From the NCBI RefSeq assembly GCF_017298635.1, contig NZ_CP071182.1, forward strand, positions 3,076,001-3,140,000: a stretch of DNA of 64,000 bases, written 5' to 3'. Shown one piece after another: positions 35,312-43,455 of this stretch (position 1 is its first letter; every line of letters begins with the position of its first letter). A program made the position numbers and the translations under genes. Under the pieces are notes generated by a model. The model did not search any database. It was given only the letters and a program-made list of their open reading frames with translations, and had not been told where the DNA came from. This DNA comes from Paenalicyclobacillus mengziensis (GTDB taxonomy: Bacteria > Bacillota > Bacilli > Alicyclobacillales > Alicyclobacillaceae).

Positions 35312-36042
35312 GCGTATTCCTCCCTTAAAGTGACTTCAATGTCGTGAAACGGAGACTCTTGGAAACATTCAATCGCACCGATTTTGACGAGTTCAAGAAG
35401 GGCCAGAAAAGCTGCAACAAGATCGCTTCGACTACGCATTGTGCCAAGAAGCTCAGTAAAAGTGACTCGAGAAAATCGTCTTAACTTCGACAAAATTGTG
35501 GCCATGGTATCTTCGACGGAAATCTCATGCCCCTTGATCTCGGCCACGCGGTCCTCCTTAGGGATCCGTATCAATAGCTTGCGGTAGGCATCGACCATAT
35601 CCCATAGAGATACCCCCTCAAGCGGCTTTGGTTCTGAACTGTGAAACGGCCGCAGGTCCATCGGCGGTCTGGTAAAGACAAGGCTCTGCAAGTGTTCGCG
35701 CGACTTGAGTGTGGTCGCAGCCCACTTGCAGCGTTGGTATTCGAGCAATTGAATGACCAACTCTTCACGCGGGTCGATGTCCTCTGTTCCATCTTCTACG
35801 ACTTGTGCAGTCTTTCTCGGCAGCAGCATTCTGCTTTTAATCGCAAGCAAAGTAGCAGCCATCACCAGAAATTCACTCGCAATTTCTAGAGATAGCTCCT
35901 CCATTGCACGTAGGTAGGCTAAAAATTGTTCGGTCACCAATGCGATAGGAATATCATGGATGTCAATTTCCTGTTTGCGGATGAGGTGTAACAAGAGGTC
36001 GAGGGGCCCGCTGAATTTCTCTAGCGTAATTTCGTAACTCAC
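35308..36042 (-). CDS. scpA: Segregation and condensation protein A (kleisin)
   Basis: 244 aa with the kleisin N-terminus FSGPLDLLLHLIRKQEIDIHDIPIA, which binds the SMC neck, and a C-terminal winged helix (FTELLGTMRSRSDLVAAFLALLELVKIG) binding the SMC head. GTG start with GGAGGC eight bases upstream. It follows the M50 protease gene by about 100 bp and is coupled to scpB. Confidence 0.95.
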   Translation of the reverse strand: MSYEITLEKFSGPLDLLLHLIRKQEIDIHDIPIALVTEQFLAYLRAMEELSLEIASEFLVMAATLLAIKSRMLLPRKTAQVVEDGTEDIDPREELVIQLLEYQRCKWAATTLKSREHLQSLVFTRPPMDLRPFHSSEPKPLEGVSLWDMVDAYRKLLIRIPKEDRVAEIKGHEISVEDTMATILSKLRRFSRVTFTELLGTMRSRSDLVAAFLALLELVKIGAIECFQESPFHDIEVTLREEYA

Positions 36043-36140
36043 GTTCTACTGCCTCCATCCGAAACTGAAACAATTGGAACCGAGACAACCAGTCGAAACA
36101 GCTTACGCGCAACAGAGCAGCAAGCGTGCCCGTCTGAGAA

Positions 36141-36770
36141 TCAGATGCCGCTGATGCCAAAGATGTGCAGCATCAACGCAAGTACTCCGTTCAGAATTGG
36201 ATACAGGATATGGTTCCGAAGCGGTGGGATGATGACCAAGAGTAGCAAAATGAACGGACCGTAGAGATCGAGCTTGCGATATTTCAACTCGAGCCGATAT
36301 GGCAAGAGACTCGCGACAACACGCGAACCGTCAAGTGGTTGAATCGGTATCAGGTTAAAGATAAACAGAAACAGATTTACAATCCCTCCCCACCACAGCA
36401 GTTGGGCGAGGAATCCCCCGGTTGAAACCGGGTAAACAACAGAGAAAACTGTGAGACAGACGATTGAAATGATGAGATTCGATATTGGTCCTGCGAGCGC
36501 AACCATAACCATGCCGGAGCGAGGATGTCGCAGTCGACTGGCATTGACTGGAGTCGGCTTTGCCCAACCAATCGGGGCAAAGAGAATCATAATCAAGCCG
36601 AGCGGATCGAGATGCGCCAATGGATTTAGAGTGACACGTCCGGCCACCCGGGCAGTTTTATCTCCAAGCACATCCGCCGTCACTGCGTGGGCGAACTCGT
36701 GGATAACCAACCCTACTAGGACTGCAATAAAACGGAAAAGGAAAGCTGGGTCAATTAAGCTTTGTATCAA
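36141..36770 (-). CDS. M50-family (site-2) membrane metalloprotease
   Basis: 209 aa, about six membrane segments. Zinc motif HEFAHAV in the first helix and the third ligand in NLIPIQPLDGSRV (usual NPxPPLDG). This is the short YwhC/sporulation-factor-like M50 type without PDZ. The substrate is unknown; the position before scpA is common in Firmicutes. The start is a TTG with GGAG ten bases upstream. Confidence 0.9.
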   Translation of the reverse strand: MIQSLIDPAFLFRFIAVLVGLVIHEFAHAVTADVLGDKTARVAGRVTLNPLAHLDPLGLIMILFAPIGWAKPTPVNASRLRHPRSGMVMVALAGPISNLIISIVCLTVFSVVYPVSTGGFLAQLLWWGGIVNLFLFIFNLIPIQPLDGSRVVASLLPYRLELKYRKLDLYGPFILLLLVIIPPLRNHILYPILNGVLALMLHIFGISGI

Positions 36771-37021
36771 ATGAGCTCTACTCCTTTGCAGAGACCGTCA
36801 GCCACAAGCGAACGGAGTGTGCAAGCGTTTCGCCCATTATAGCACATGATGCATCGTGTTTACTGTGTTACCGCAGGGCGGGAGCCGACCCCGCCAAATG
36901 GCGAGATGGCTCAGATGACAGTTGGGTTACCGGTGGGGTTCTTTGGTGCGCGGGTAATGTCATCGAACATCAAGCGCCTGAAAGTGAAATCAAGCAGTGA
37001 AATCCAGAACTGCAAGCAAAA

Positions 37022-37162
37022 TTACGCCACCGCCCCGGCCATTCTAGGTCGCTGCCATAGTCGAGCAATGTGCGGCCAGACAGGTCGAACGACGCCGATA
37101 AAGGTCTGAAACATGCCGAAATAACGGAACAGACGCGGCAAAAACATGAGAATGTTTAGCAC
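37022..37162 (-). CDS. Small basic/hydrophobic ORF downstream of spoVAEa
   Basis: 46 codons from a GTG at 37162 with GAGGTG six bases upstream. The sequence begins VLNILMFLPRLFRYFG and ends WQRPRMAGAVA: an amphipathic helix rich in Phe, Leu and Arg. No family recognised. It lies 47 bp past spoVAEa on the same strand and could be the last gene of the spoVA transcript, thus forespore-expressed. It is too short for statistical confidence. Confidence 0.5.
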   Translation of the reverse strand: MLNILMFLPRLFRYFGMFQTFIGVVRPVWPHIARLWQRPRMAGAVA

Positions 37163-37208
37163 GCTGCTCACCTCTCTTCATCTGGGATACTGCACTCTAT
37201 GCCGAGTC

Positions 37209-37805
37209 CTAGGGATTGGCGTGGGCAGACCCCTTCGTTCTGTCGTGGTAAGCCGCTAGCAGGCGCTGCAGGGCAATGGTTGTCACCGGTGCGGCTCGCT
37301 CGGGAGAGTCGCGTCCTGCCATCTTGCCGATATCACCAATGCCGACGATGACTGGAAGGTCGAGCTCCCTGAGTGCATCCACGGTGTCGCCGAAGACCAA
37401 ATATCGACGGATGGGGTGACCGTCCTTGTCTACCCCGGTGGAAACCTGTCGACCATGTTCATCAATGGAAAAATCGACGCCTACGCCTTTCACAAGCGAT
37501 GTATTCGACGCGACGGCCAGCGCTCCAATCACTTCAATGTCGGGGTGATTGCAGATAACGTGCAACGCCTCTTCACCACCAGCCTGATTTCCGTCGCCGT
37601 TGTCATCAAACATGACGAGCACTGGGTCATACTTTGCCTGTTTCACATAGTGGACAATTTCAACACCGGACAATGGCGTGGGGTTCCCGGCCGTCTTTGA
37701 GATGACGCGCATGTTGAGTTGTTTTGCGGCAATTTCGAGTGCGCGCCTGGCAAACGTATCTCCATCGGTCACCAAGATGACGCGCTTTCTGCGATGTCCA
37801 GTCAT
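37209..37805 (-). CDS. spoVAEA: Stage V sporulation protein AEa
   Basis: 198 aa (B. subtilis ~203). Soluble protein with RVILVTDGDTFARRALEIAA at the start, DPVLVMFDDNGDGNQAGGEEAL, and GVGVDFSIDEHGRQVSTGVDKDGHP typical of SpoVAEa. It lies in the inner spore membrane region and is part of the dipicolinic acid channel operon, though its exact role is unclear. It follows spoVAEb by 8 bp. Confidence 0.9.
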   Translation of the reverse strand: MTGHRRKRVILVTDGDTFARRALEIAAKQLNMRVISKTAGNPTPLSGVEIVHYVKQAKYDPVLVMFDDNGDGNQAGGEEALHVICNHPDIEVIGALAVASNTSLVKGVGVDFSIDEHGRQVSTGVDKDGHPIRRYLVFGDTVDALRELDLPVIVGIGDIGKMAGRDSPERAAPVTTIALQRLLAAYHDRTKGSAHANP

Positions 37806-37813
37806 CGCTAAGC

Positions 37814-38179
37814 CTATCCTTTCGGCTTGGCAAAAACCGAAGCCAGGAATGCAAAAATGATTGCAGCGGAGACACCTGCACTTGTGACTTCGAAGATTCC
37901 CGTAATGATGCCAATCAGACCGTGCTTATCCGCTTCTGACAAGGCGCCGTGGACAAGTGCGTTCCCAAAACTGGTGATGGGAACGGTCGCTCCCGCGCCG
38001 GCAAATCGAATCAATGGGTCATACCATCCGAGACCGTCGAGGATAGCACCAGCAACGACGAGAATCACCATTACATTCCCTGGCGGCAGTTTGAAGCCAT
38101 CCATAATCAGTTGTCCAATGGCGCAAATGAGGCCGCCAATTACAAACGCCCATACGAAGGTCATCCAACTGATGGCCAT
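37814..38179 (-). CDS. spoVAEB: Stage V sporulation protein AEb
   Basis: 121 aa from the ATG at 38179 with GGGAGGGTG five bases upstream. Four membrane segments; motif [24 protein letters not shown] and [19 protein letters not shown], clearly homologous to SpoVAC. Forms part of the DPA channel in the inner spore membrane. The gap to the spoVAD stop is 4 bp. Confidence 0.93.
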   Translation of the reverse strand: MAISWMTFVWAFVIGGLICAIGQLIMDGFKLPPGNVMVILVVAGAILDGLGWYDPLIRFAGAGATVPITSFGNALVHGALSEADKHGLIGIITGIFEVTSAGVSAAIIFAFLASVFAKPKG

Positions 38180-38183
38180 TTGT

Positions 38184-39197
38184 TCACCCTCCCCGTCGCT
38201 CGAAGACCACTGCATGAGATATCGCTGGAATCGAATCCTTTTGCTGAGAAGTAAACGTGGACAACAGCGCCCCCGTCGCTGCAACCAAGATTCGACTCCA
38301 CGTTCCAATGCGCAGCTTCTCCAGTAAATACCCAAAGGTCACGAGCGAGCTGCAGGCGGCACCGCTACCACCTGAGAATACCTCCGGTTGTTCCGGAGCA
38401 TAGATGAGCATACCGCAGTCTGTTAAGATGTTCCCTGGGTCTTCTCCTTGCTGCGCAAATAAGTCGCGTAAAATGGCGTGCCCGATACGTCCGAGGTCGC
38501 CCGTCGCAATACAATCGAAATCATCGATTTTTCGCCCCGTAGCGTCAAGATGAGTCATAATGGTTCGAAACGCTGCGGGTGCCATCGCGGCTCCATATTC
38601 CCACGGGTTCTTAATCCCAAAGTCGACCACTTCACCGATTGTTGCTTCGCGAATCACGACATTGCCTGCGCCGGCACCAACGACTGCCATACCCGCACCT
38701 GTTACGGTTCGCTGTGCCGTTTCCGGCTTTTGCGCACCGTATTCTGTGGGAAACCGAAATTGGCGTTCAGCCGTGCTGTTATGGCTTGAAGTTCCTGCCA
38801 AGACCGTGTGGGCTGCCCCCACATCCACTAACAGTCCGGCTAGAGCCATTGATTGTGTCATGGTCGAGCATGCACTGTAGAGGCCAAGTTCTGGGAAGTT
38901 AAAGTCTCTGAGTCCAAAGTAAAAACCTGTAAGTTGGGCGTTTAGGTCGCCGCCAAGTGCCACATCAACGTCATTCGGGGACAGCTTGGCTTTTGCGAGA
39001 GCAGTTTCGACTGCCTGGCGCATGAGGTTTTGTTCGTCTCGCTCCCAGGAAGCGTCTTGCATACCATCCTGCACGAGGCGAACGTCAAACCACTGTCCCA
39101 GTGGACCTTCACTCTCGACTTTACCCGCCACAGTGCCTGTCGACAGTACCCTGGGTTCCGTGTCAAACTGCCACGTTTGGCGGCCCAGCTTTTTCAT
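38184..39197 (-). CDS. spoVAD: Stage V sporulation protein AD
   Basis: 337 aa (family 338) from the ATG at 39197. Thiolase-like fold: [44 protein letters not shown], with the C-terminal [20 protein letters not shown]. In B. subtilis SpoVAD binds dipicolinic acid directly. The protein has no membrane segment and associates with the SpoVA channel. It lies in the core C-D-Eb order. Confidence 0.95.
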   Translation of the reverse strand: MKKLGRQTWQFDTEPRVLSTGTVAGKVESEGPLGQWFDVRLVQDGMQDASWERDEQNLMRQAVETALAKAKLSPNDVDVALGGDLNAQLTGFYFGLRDFNFPELGLYSACSTMTQSMALAGLLVDVGAAHTVLAGTSSHNSTAERQFRFPTEYGAQKPETAQRTVTGAGMAVVGAGAGNVVIREATIGEVVDFGIKNPWEYGAAMAPAAFRTIMTHLDATGRKIDDFDCIATGDLGRIGHAILRDLFAQQGEDPGNILTDCGMLIYAPEQPEVFSGGSGAACSSLVTFGYLLEKLRIGTWSRILVAATGALLSTFTSQQKDSIPAISHAVVFERRGG

Positions 39198-39246
39198 CAC
39201 AGTCCCTCCTTGTGCAGTCAGTCCGTTTTGGTAAAAGTGGAGGTTA

Positions 39247-39708
39247 TCAGATGACGTGAGTAATGATGTAGCGCACAAGGGACACAAAAAAAGCACTCAC
39301 AACACCATAGACAATCACAGGACCCGCCAGTTTGAAGAGGTTTCCCCCGATTCCAGCTACAAAGCCTTCGCTCCTGTGTTCCATCGCCGCCGATGCCATC
39401 GTGTTTGCAAAGCCAGTAACGGGTACAGCGGAACCTGCTCCCGCCCACTGCGCAAACCGATCATAAATACCAAAAGCAGTCATAACGACGGAGATAAAAA
39501 TCATCACGGCTACCGTCGGGTTGCCTGCATCCGTAACGTTGAACCCTCCGTACCGGACAAACAAGGTTTGAACACCCTGCCCAACGAGACAGATGATCCC
39601 GCCGACGACAAACGCCCGGACGGTGTTTTTCAAAACCGGCCGTGCCGGACGATGACGGTCAACAAGTTGCTGGTAACTCAGCTTGTCGTCCTTTACTTTT
39701 GTACTCAT
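39247..39708 (-). CDS. spoVAC: Stage V sporulation protein AC
   Basis: 153 aa from the ATG at 39708 with AGGGGG ten bases upstream. Basic N-terminus, four membrane segments, RAFVVGGIICLVGQGVQTLF and GAGSAVPVTGFANTMASAAMEH motifs. SpoVAC forms the mechanosensitive-type DPA channel in B. subtilis. It is the first spoVA gene here; a sigma-G-like promoter lies just upstream, and spoVAA/spoVAB are absent. Confidence 0.94.
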   Translation of the reverse strand: MSTKVKDDKLSYQQLVDRHRPARPVLKNTVRAFVVGGIICLVGQGVQTLFVRYGGFNVTDAGNPTVAVMIFISVVMTAFGIYDRFAQWAGAGSAVPVTGFANTMASAAMEHRSEGFVAGIGGNLFKLAGPVIVYGVVSAFFVSLVRYIITHVI

Positions 39709-39739
39709 TTTCGCCATTCCCCCTAACAAGGCTCCGCAT

Positions 39740-39769
39740 TAGTGTGTCCACGATATAACTTACGGATGC
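39740..39769 (-). promoter_or_regulatory. Candidate sigma-G promoter of the spoVA operon
   Basis: On the minus strand GCATC (complement 39765-39769) is followed after 18 bases by CACACTA (complement 39740-39746). This is close to the sigma-G pattern GHATR-N17-18-CATnHTA with one mismatch in the -10. The predicted start would be 25 bp before the spoVAC ATG. B. subtilis spoVA is sigma-G dependent. Confidence 0.45.
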
Positions 39770-39786
39770 GGCATGGAAGTTGAACG

Positions 39787-39816
39787 AAAAAAGGGTATGG
39801 CAAAAGTGCCATACCC
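39787..39816 (-). terminator. Rho-independent terminator of the spoIIA operon
   Basis: GGGTATGGCA (39793-39802) and TGCCATACCC (39807-39816) form a perfect 10-bp stem with a 4-base loop; the minus strand then reads TTTTTT. It sits 18 bp past the sigF stop and separates spoIIA from spoVA. Confidence 0.92.
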
Positions 39817-39834
39817 ATCCATCGTGTTGTTGTT

Positions 39835-40587
39835 TTACTGATTGAGCTCGCCGCGAATGGTGCGGAGAATCTTCTTCTCGAGCCTAGACACCTGCACCTG
39901 GGAAATGCCGAGAACCTTGGCCACGTCAGATTGCGTTTTATCTTTGAAAAACCGTAGATACACGATTAATCGCTCACGTTCAGGTAGGCGATTCAGCACC
40001 TCATGGAGAGCGATTTTATCAAACCAACCGACATTTTCGTCTTCAGCAATCTGATCCATCAGGTAAATCGGATCGCCATCATTTTCAAAAACGGTCTCAT
40101 GGATGGAAGCGGGCGTCCGCAGCGCCTCTTGCGCGAACACAACTTCCGAGGGCTCAATGCCCAGTTCATCGGCGATTTCATGGATTCTTGGCTGGCGTCC
40201 GAGCTTTTTCGCTAAGTCGTCCCGTGTTCGCCGAATATGCTTCGCGGTTTCTTTAAGACTCCGGCTGACCTTGATTGTGCTGTCGTCACGCAGGAACCTT
40301 TGAATTTCTCCAATGATCATGGGAACCGCATAGGTGGAGAACTTCACGTCGTAACTTAAGTCAAACTTGTCCACAGCCTTCATAAGTCCAATGCAACCGA
40401 TTTGAAATAAGTCTTCAGGGTCATAACCACGCCCAAGAAAACGTTGAACAACAGCCCAAACCAGACGTTGATTACAGAGTACAAGCGTGTCTCTAGCCTC
40501 TGAATTCCCGGATTGACTATCGACAATCAGCTGTCGAATCTCTTCATCGGAATATTTCCTCGCTTCTGCACTGTTCGCATGATCCAT
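39835..40587 (-). CDS. sigF: RNA polymerase sigma factor SigF (forespore)
   Basis: 250 aa from the ATG at 40587 with GGAG nine bases upstream. Region 2 (GYDPEDLFQIGCIGLMKAVDKFDLSYDVKFSTYA), region 3 (IHEIADELGIEPSEVV) and region 4 helix-turn-helix (TQSDVAKVLGISQVQVSRLEKKIL). First forespore-specific sigma factor, held inactive by SpoIIAB. Third gene of spoIIAA-AB-sigF. Confidence 0.95.
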   Translation of the reverse strand: MDHANSAEARKYSDEEIRQLIVDSQSGNSEARDTLVLCNQRLVWAVVQRFLGRGYDPEDLFQIGCIGLMKAVDKFDLSYDVKFSTYAVPMIIGEIQRFLRDDSTIKVSRSLKETAKHIRRTRDDLAKKLGRQPRIHEIADELGIEPSEVVFAQEALRTPASIHETVFENDGDPIYLMDQIAEDENVGWFDKIALHEVLNRLPERERLIVYLRFFKDKTQSDVAKVLGISQVQVSRLEKKILRTIRGELNQ

Positions 40588-40602
40588 CGGCACCGACTCC
40601 AC

Positions 40603-41067
40603 TCAATTGAACGTCTCGCCCAGAGCGAGGACCTTTCTCATGGTGACACGAGTCCCCCGTCCAGGTTCGGATTCGATGGCAAATTCGTCTACGAAGTTTT
40701 CAATGATGGTGAGCCCCATTCCGGAGCGTTCCAACTCAGGCCGAGATGTAAAAAGGGGTTGCCTCGCCTGCTCAATATCATCGATACCGACGCCGTCGTC
40801 TTCCACAACCACTTCCACTGTCCCTTGATAGAGTTTGCAATGCAGCCGAATTTCGCCATCACCGCCATCGTAGCCATGAATAATTGCGTTCGTAACCGCC
40901 TCCGACACCGCCGTCTTCAGCTCGGTTAACTGTTCCACTGTGGGGTCGAGGGTTGTGACAAATGCGGCAACGGCTACCCTGGCGAGTGATTCATTCTCGG
41001 AGTGACTAGGAAACTGCAGGTGCATGTAGTTTGCCGCGATAACCTTACTCTGGACCTTTGGCTCCAT
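40603..41067 (-). CDS. spoIIAB: Anti-sigma F factor / serine kinase SpoIIAB
   Basis: 154 aa GHKL ATPase. N-box [16 protein letters not shown]1 DDGVGID, G2 [15 protein letters not shown]. It binds sigma-F with ATP and phosphorylates SpoIIAA with the same site. The spacing to spoIIAA (4 bp) and sigF shows one operon. Confidence 0.95.
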   Translation of the reverse strand: MEPKVQSKVIAANYMHLQFPSHSENESLARVAVAAFVTTLDPTVEQLTELKTAVSEAVTNAIIHGYDGGDGEIRLHCKLYQGTVEVVVEDDGVGIDDIEQARQPLFTSRPELERSGMGLTIIENFVDEFAIESEPGRGTRVTMRKVLALGETFN

Positions 41068-41071
41068 TTCC

Positions 41072-41443
41072 CTAGGCCTCCTTTATCGCTTTCAGAGCTG
41101 CTTGCTCGGATGCATAAACCGGTACAACCTTAAAGATACCAGACAACTCAAAGATCTTTCGAAGGTTGGTGTTGACCTCACAAAGCGCCATCTTGCCACT
41201 TCGTGCTGACAGAGTGCGGTACCGCCCCAATATGAGTCCGAGACCAGAGCTGTCCATGAAGTCAATACCCTGAAATGACAGCACTAATCCGCGATAGTGT
41301 GTATTTTCGAGAGATTGTTCGATCTCGTCACGCAAGGGCTCTACTGCATGGTGATCAAGTTCGCCCCGCAAACGTACCACGAGGACCCCGCCAACTACGT
41401 CTTTATCGATCTGCACCTCGATAGCGCTCCCTTCCAGTAACAT
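41072..41443 (-). CDS. spoIIAA: Anti-anti-sigma factor SpoIIAA
   Basis: STAS-domain protein, up to 123 aa. The phosphorylated Ser lies in [15 protein letters not shown], and [22 protein letters not shown] is characteristic. When dephosphorylated by SpoIIE it releases sigma-F from SpoIIAB. The start is uncertain: the ATG at 41443 has a weak AAAGG, while a GTG at 41416 follows AAGGGAG and would give 114 aa (B. subtilis: 117). A sigma-H-like promoter lies 21-47 bp upstream. Confidence 0.94.
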   Translation of the reverse strand: MLLEGSAIEVQIDKDVVGGVLVVRLRGELDHHAVEPLRDEIEQSLENTHYRGLVLSFQGIDFMDSSGLGLILGRYRTLSARSGKMALCEVNTNLRKIFELSGIFKVVPVYASEQAALKAIKEA

Positions 41444-41463
41444 GATGCCTTTACGGGTGTCCT

Positions 41464-41490
41464 ATTTCAGTGCGTAGTCGGTGATTTCCT
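41464..41490 (-). promoter_or_regulatory. Candidate sigma-H promoter of spoIIA
   Basis: On the minus strand AGGAAAT (complement 41484-41490) and ACTGAAAT about 12 bases later match the sigma-H pattern AGGAWWT-N12-RnnGAAT with one mismatch. In B. subtilis spoIIA is transcribed by sigma-H under Spo0A control. No convincing full 0A box (TGTCGAA) was seen; TGTCGTT occurs further upstream. Confidence 0.45.
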
Positions 41491-41714
41491 GCCTCATTAC
41501 AAAACTAGACAAGAGCTGTGGCGATTCGAGGGGATTCGCGGTGTCGTTCCCGGAGATGAGTGTCGCGCACTGTGCATCTGCGGCGTCGAGGAAAGTGGGC
41601 AAAGTGCAGTAGTGGACCAAGCAAATCGGGGATTACAACCTCGCCAATGCTGCATAAGACAACTTCGGTCGCCCCATGTTGCGGATACGGTGGGACGACC
41701 GAGTCCTCCAAGCC

Positions 41715-42983
41715 TCACGATTGACCGAACGTAATCATTTTCCGGACCGTTCGTCCAAACGACTGGAAAAAGCCTGCTTTCCGAACATCTTGGGATACAA
41801 CAAGCGGTACGGAAGCAACATCTTCGCCGTCTCTTGAGACAGAGATTTTTCCGACGACGTCGCCCTTCTTGAGCGGTGGATGGAGGTTACTCTTTAGCTG
41901 TATCGTTGTCTTAATGTCAGCCTTTTCGCCCTTGTGCATGACGATGCCAAGTGTGTCTGCCGTACGGACGGTAACCTCCTCAGGTACCCCGTGTGGGATT
42001 TCAACTTCCTTCACGGTTGCTCCCGCTGGATACAATACCCGTGACTGATACTCTGCAAACGCCCAGTTCAACAACTCCGAAACTTCCTTGTTGCGCGTGG
42101 TAGATTTTGGTTCACCCATGACGACAGCAATCACGCGAAATCCATCCCGTTTTGCTGTTGCGGACAGGCAGTACTTGGATTCTGATGTGTAACCTGTTTT
42201 CAGTCCATCTACACCGTCGTAAAAGCGCACAAGTTTGTTCGTGTTCACAAGCCAGAACGGGTGTTCTGAGTCCTTCCGGAGATAGTCGCTGTACTTTGAA
42301 GTGTATTTGGTGATTTCTTCGTGTTTCAAAAGTTGCCTTGACATAATCGCGATGTCGTGAGCTGAACTGTAGTGATTGGGCGCTGGTAAACCATTGCTGT
42401 TGACAAAATGAGTGTCATCCATCCCGAGGTCCTTAGCGCGCTGGTTCATTTTTTTGACAAATTGTGATTCCGTTCCGGCAATGTATTCCGCCATCGAGGC
42501 ACACGCATCGTTGGCAGATGCCATCGAAATCGCTTTGAGCAAATCGTTTACGGTCATGGTTTCACCAGGCTCTAGAAACACTTGAGAGCCGCCCATTTGT
42601 GCTGCATGTTCGCTCGTTTTGACTTTATCTGTGAGGTGAATTTGACCGCTGTCGAGGGCCTCCATGATAAGGAGGAGTGTCATGACCTTGGTCACGCTGG
42701 CAAGCGGGAGTTTCTCGTGCGCGTCTTTTTCGAACAGGACCTTGCCGGTCGAGTAATCCATGACGACAGCCGAGCGTGCTTCGCTAGCCAGGTGCGGGCT
42801 TTCGTCATCTGTATCACTTTTTTCAGAGGTCACATGAAATTCCACATCCGGAAGCGATGCGCTTGTCGCAGGCGACGCATACTTGATGGAAAGCGGGGGT
42901 TGAAGGGTTGATGCGTGGGCCGTTGGGAAGTTCATCGCGATGGGTATGGCTAACAGTGCAGAAAGCTTGACAGCAGTTCGCAC
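41715..42983 (-). CDS. dacF: D-alanyl-D-alanine carboxypeptidase DacF
   Basis: 422 aa from a GTG at 42983 with AAAGGAG nine bases upstream. Signal peptide (LSALLAIPIAMNFPTAHA), peptidase S11 domain with SxxK (LASVTKVM), SxN (SANDAC) and KTG (LKTGYTS), then a C-terminal beta domain (PBP5_C). The end is a basic amphipathic anchor (FFQSFGRTVRKMI). It trims peptidoglycan stem peptides and affects cortex cross-linking in spores. It lies upstream of spoIIA as in B. subtilis. Confidence 0.94.
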   Translation of the reverse strand: MRTAVKLSALLAIPIAMNFPTAHASTLQPPLSIKYASPATSASLPDVEFHVTSEKSDTDDESPHLASEARSAVVMDYSTGKVLFEKDAHEKLPLASVTKVMTLLLIMEALDSGQIHLTDKVKTSEHAAQMGGSQVFLEPGETMTVNDLLKAISMASANDACASMAEYIAGTESQFVKKMNQRAKDLGMDDTHFVNSNGLPAPNHYSSAHDIAIMSRQLLKHEEITKYTSKYSDYLRKDSEHPFWLVNTNKLVRFYDGVDGLKTGYTSESKYCLSATAKRDGFRVIAVVMGEPKSTTRNKEVSELLNWAFAEYQSRVLYPAGATVKEVEIPHGVPEEVTVRTADTLGIVMHKGEKADIKTTIQLKSNLHPPLKKGDVVGKISVSRDGEDVASVPLVVSQDVRKAGFFQSFGRTVRKMITFGQS

Positions 42984-43153
42984 AATCGTTCACTCCTTTC
43001 CAAAGCACAAGTCATGGTGCTGTTAAGGGGTAGTGTGCGCTCCGCGCCCCGCTTCTATCACACATCGGAGACGAAAAAGAGGCCCCGACAAAGTCAGAGC
43101 CAAAAGTGTGCTGCGAATTCGGTTTTGACCAAAGTCCGTTGTACTGCTGTTCG

Positions 43154-43366
43154 TTAGTGCTGCTGATGTTTGACGCTCTCCCCGTCGTATCTTCCTGTAT
43201 GAACCTGGGGGTCGTTTTGATAGCGGAATGTGTGACACATCGTACCCTTCGATGTACCGACAATCGCATTGCCATTGGTTCGAACCTCAATCTCCGGCGC
43301 AGAGCACCTCTGACCGGGCTCGTGGTGGATGCATTCTTCGACCATGCAGCGTATTCCTTCTGGCAA
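43154..43366 (-). CDS. DUF1540 domain protein
   Basis: 70 aa from a TTG at 43366 with GGGGAGG eight bases upstream. The DUF1540 cysteine pattern is clear: CMVEEC, then CSAPEIEV, then CHTF. This matches CxVxxC...CxAxxIxV...CxxF. Such small Cys-rich proteins of Clostridia and Bacilli have no known function and are probably metal-binding. The gene sits where B. subtilis has punA, between deoB and dacF. A longer frame on the same DNA (43012-43383) has no family features. Confidence 0.8.
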   Translation of the reverse strand: MPEGIRCMVEECIHHEPGQRCSAPEIEVRTNGNAIVGTSKGTMCHTFRYQNDPQVHTGRYDGESVKHQQH

Positions 43367-43455
43367 AGCGGCCACCTCCCCATGCGCGTAGGCTGTCCTT
43401 ACCGAGAGGCGGAGATACAGGAGGTTTGCACCGCTATCGCATCTCGACTGGCAGT

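Noticed and set aside
36846-37109. 87-codon plus-strand frame between the M50 and spoVAEa genes
   Set aside because: No ribosome-binding site and overlaps the better supported minus-strand small ORF at 37022-37162.
41497-41718. Minus-strand frame between dacF and spoIIAA
   Set aside because: Composition is not protein-like (Pro/Ser/Arg/His/Trp mix) and it covers the expected spoIIA promoter region.
43012-43383. 123-codon minus frame overlapping the DUF1540 gene
   Set aside because: The overlapping DUF1540 frame has a conserved Cys pattern and a proper ribosome-binding site; this frame has neither.
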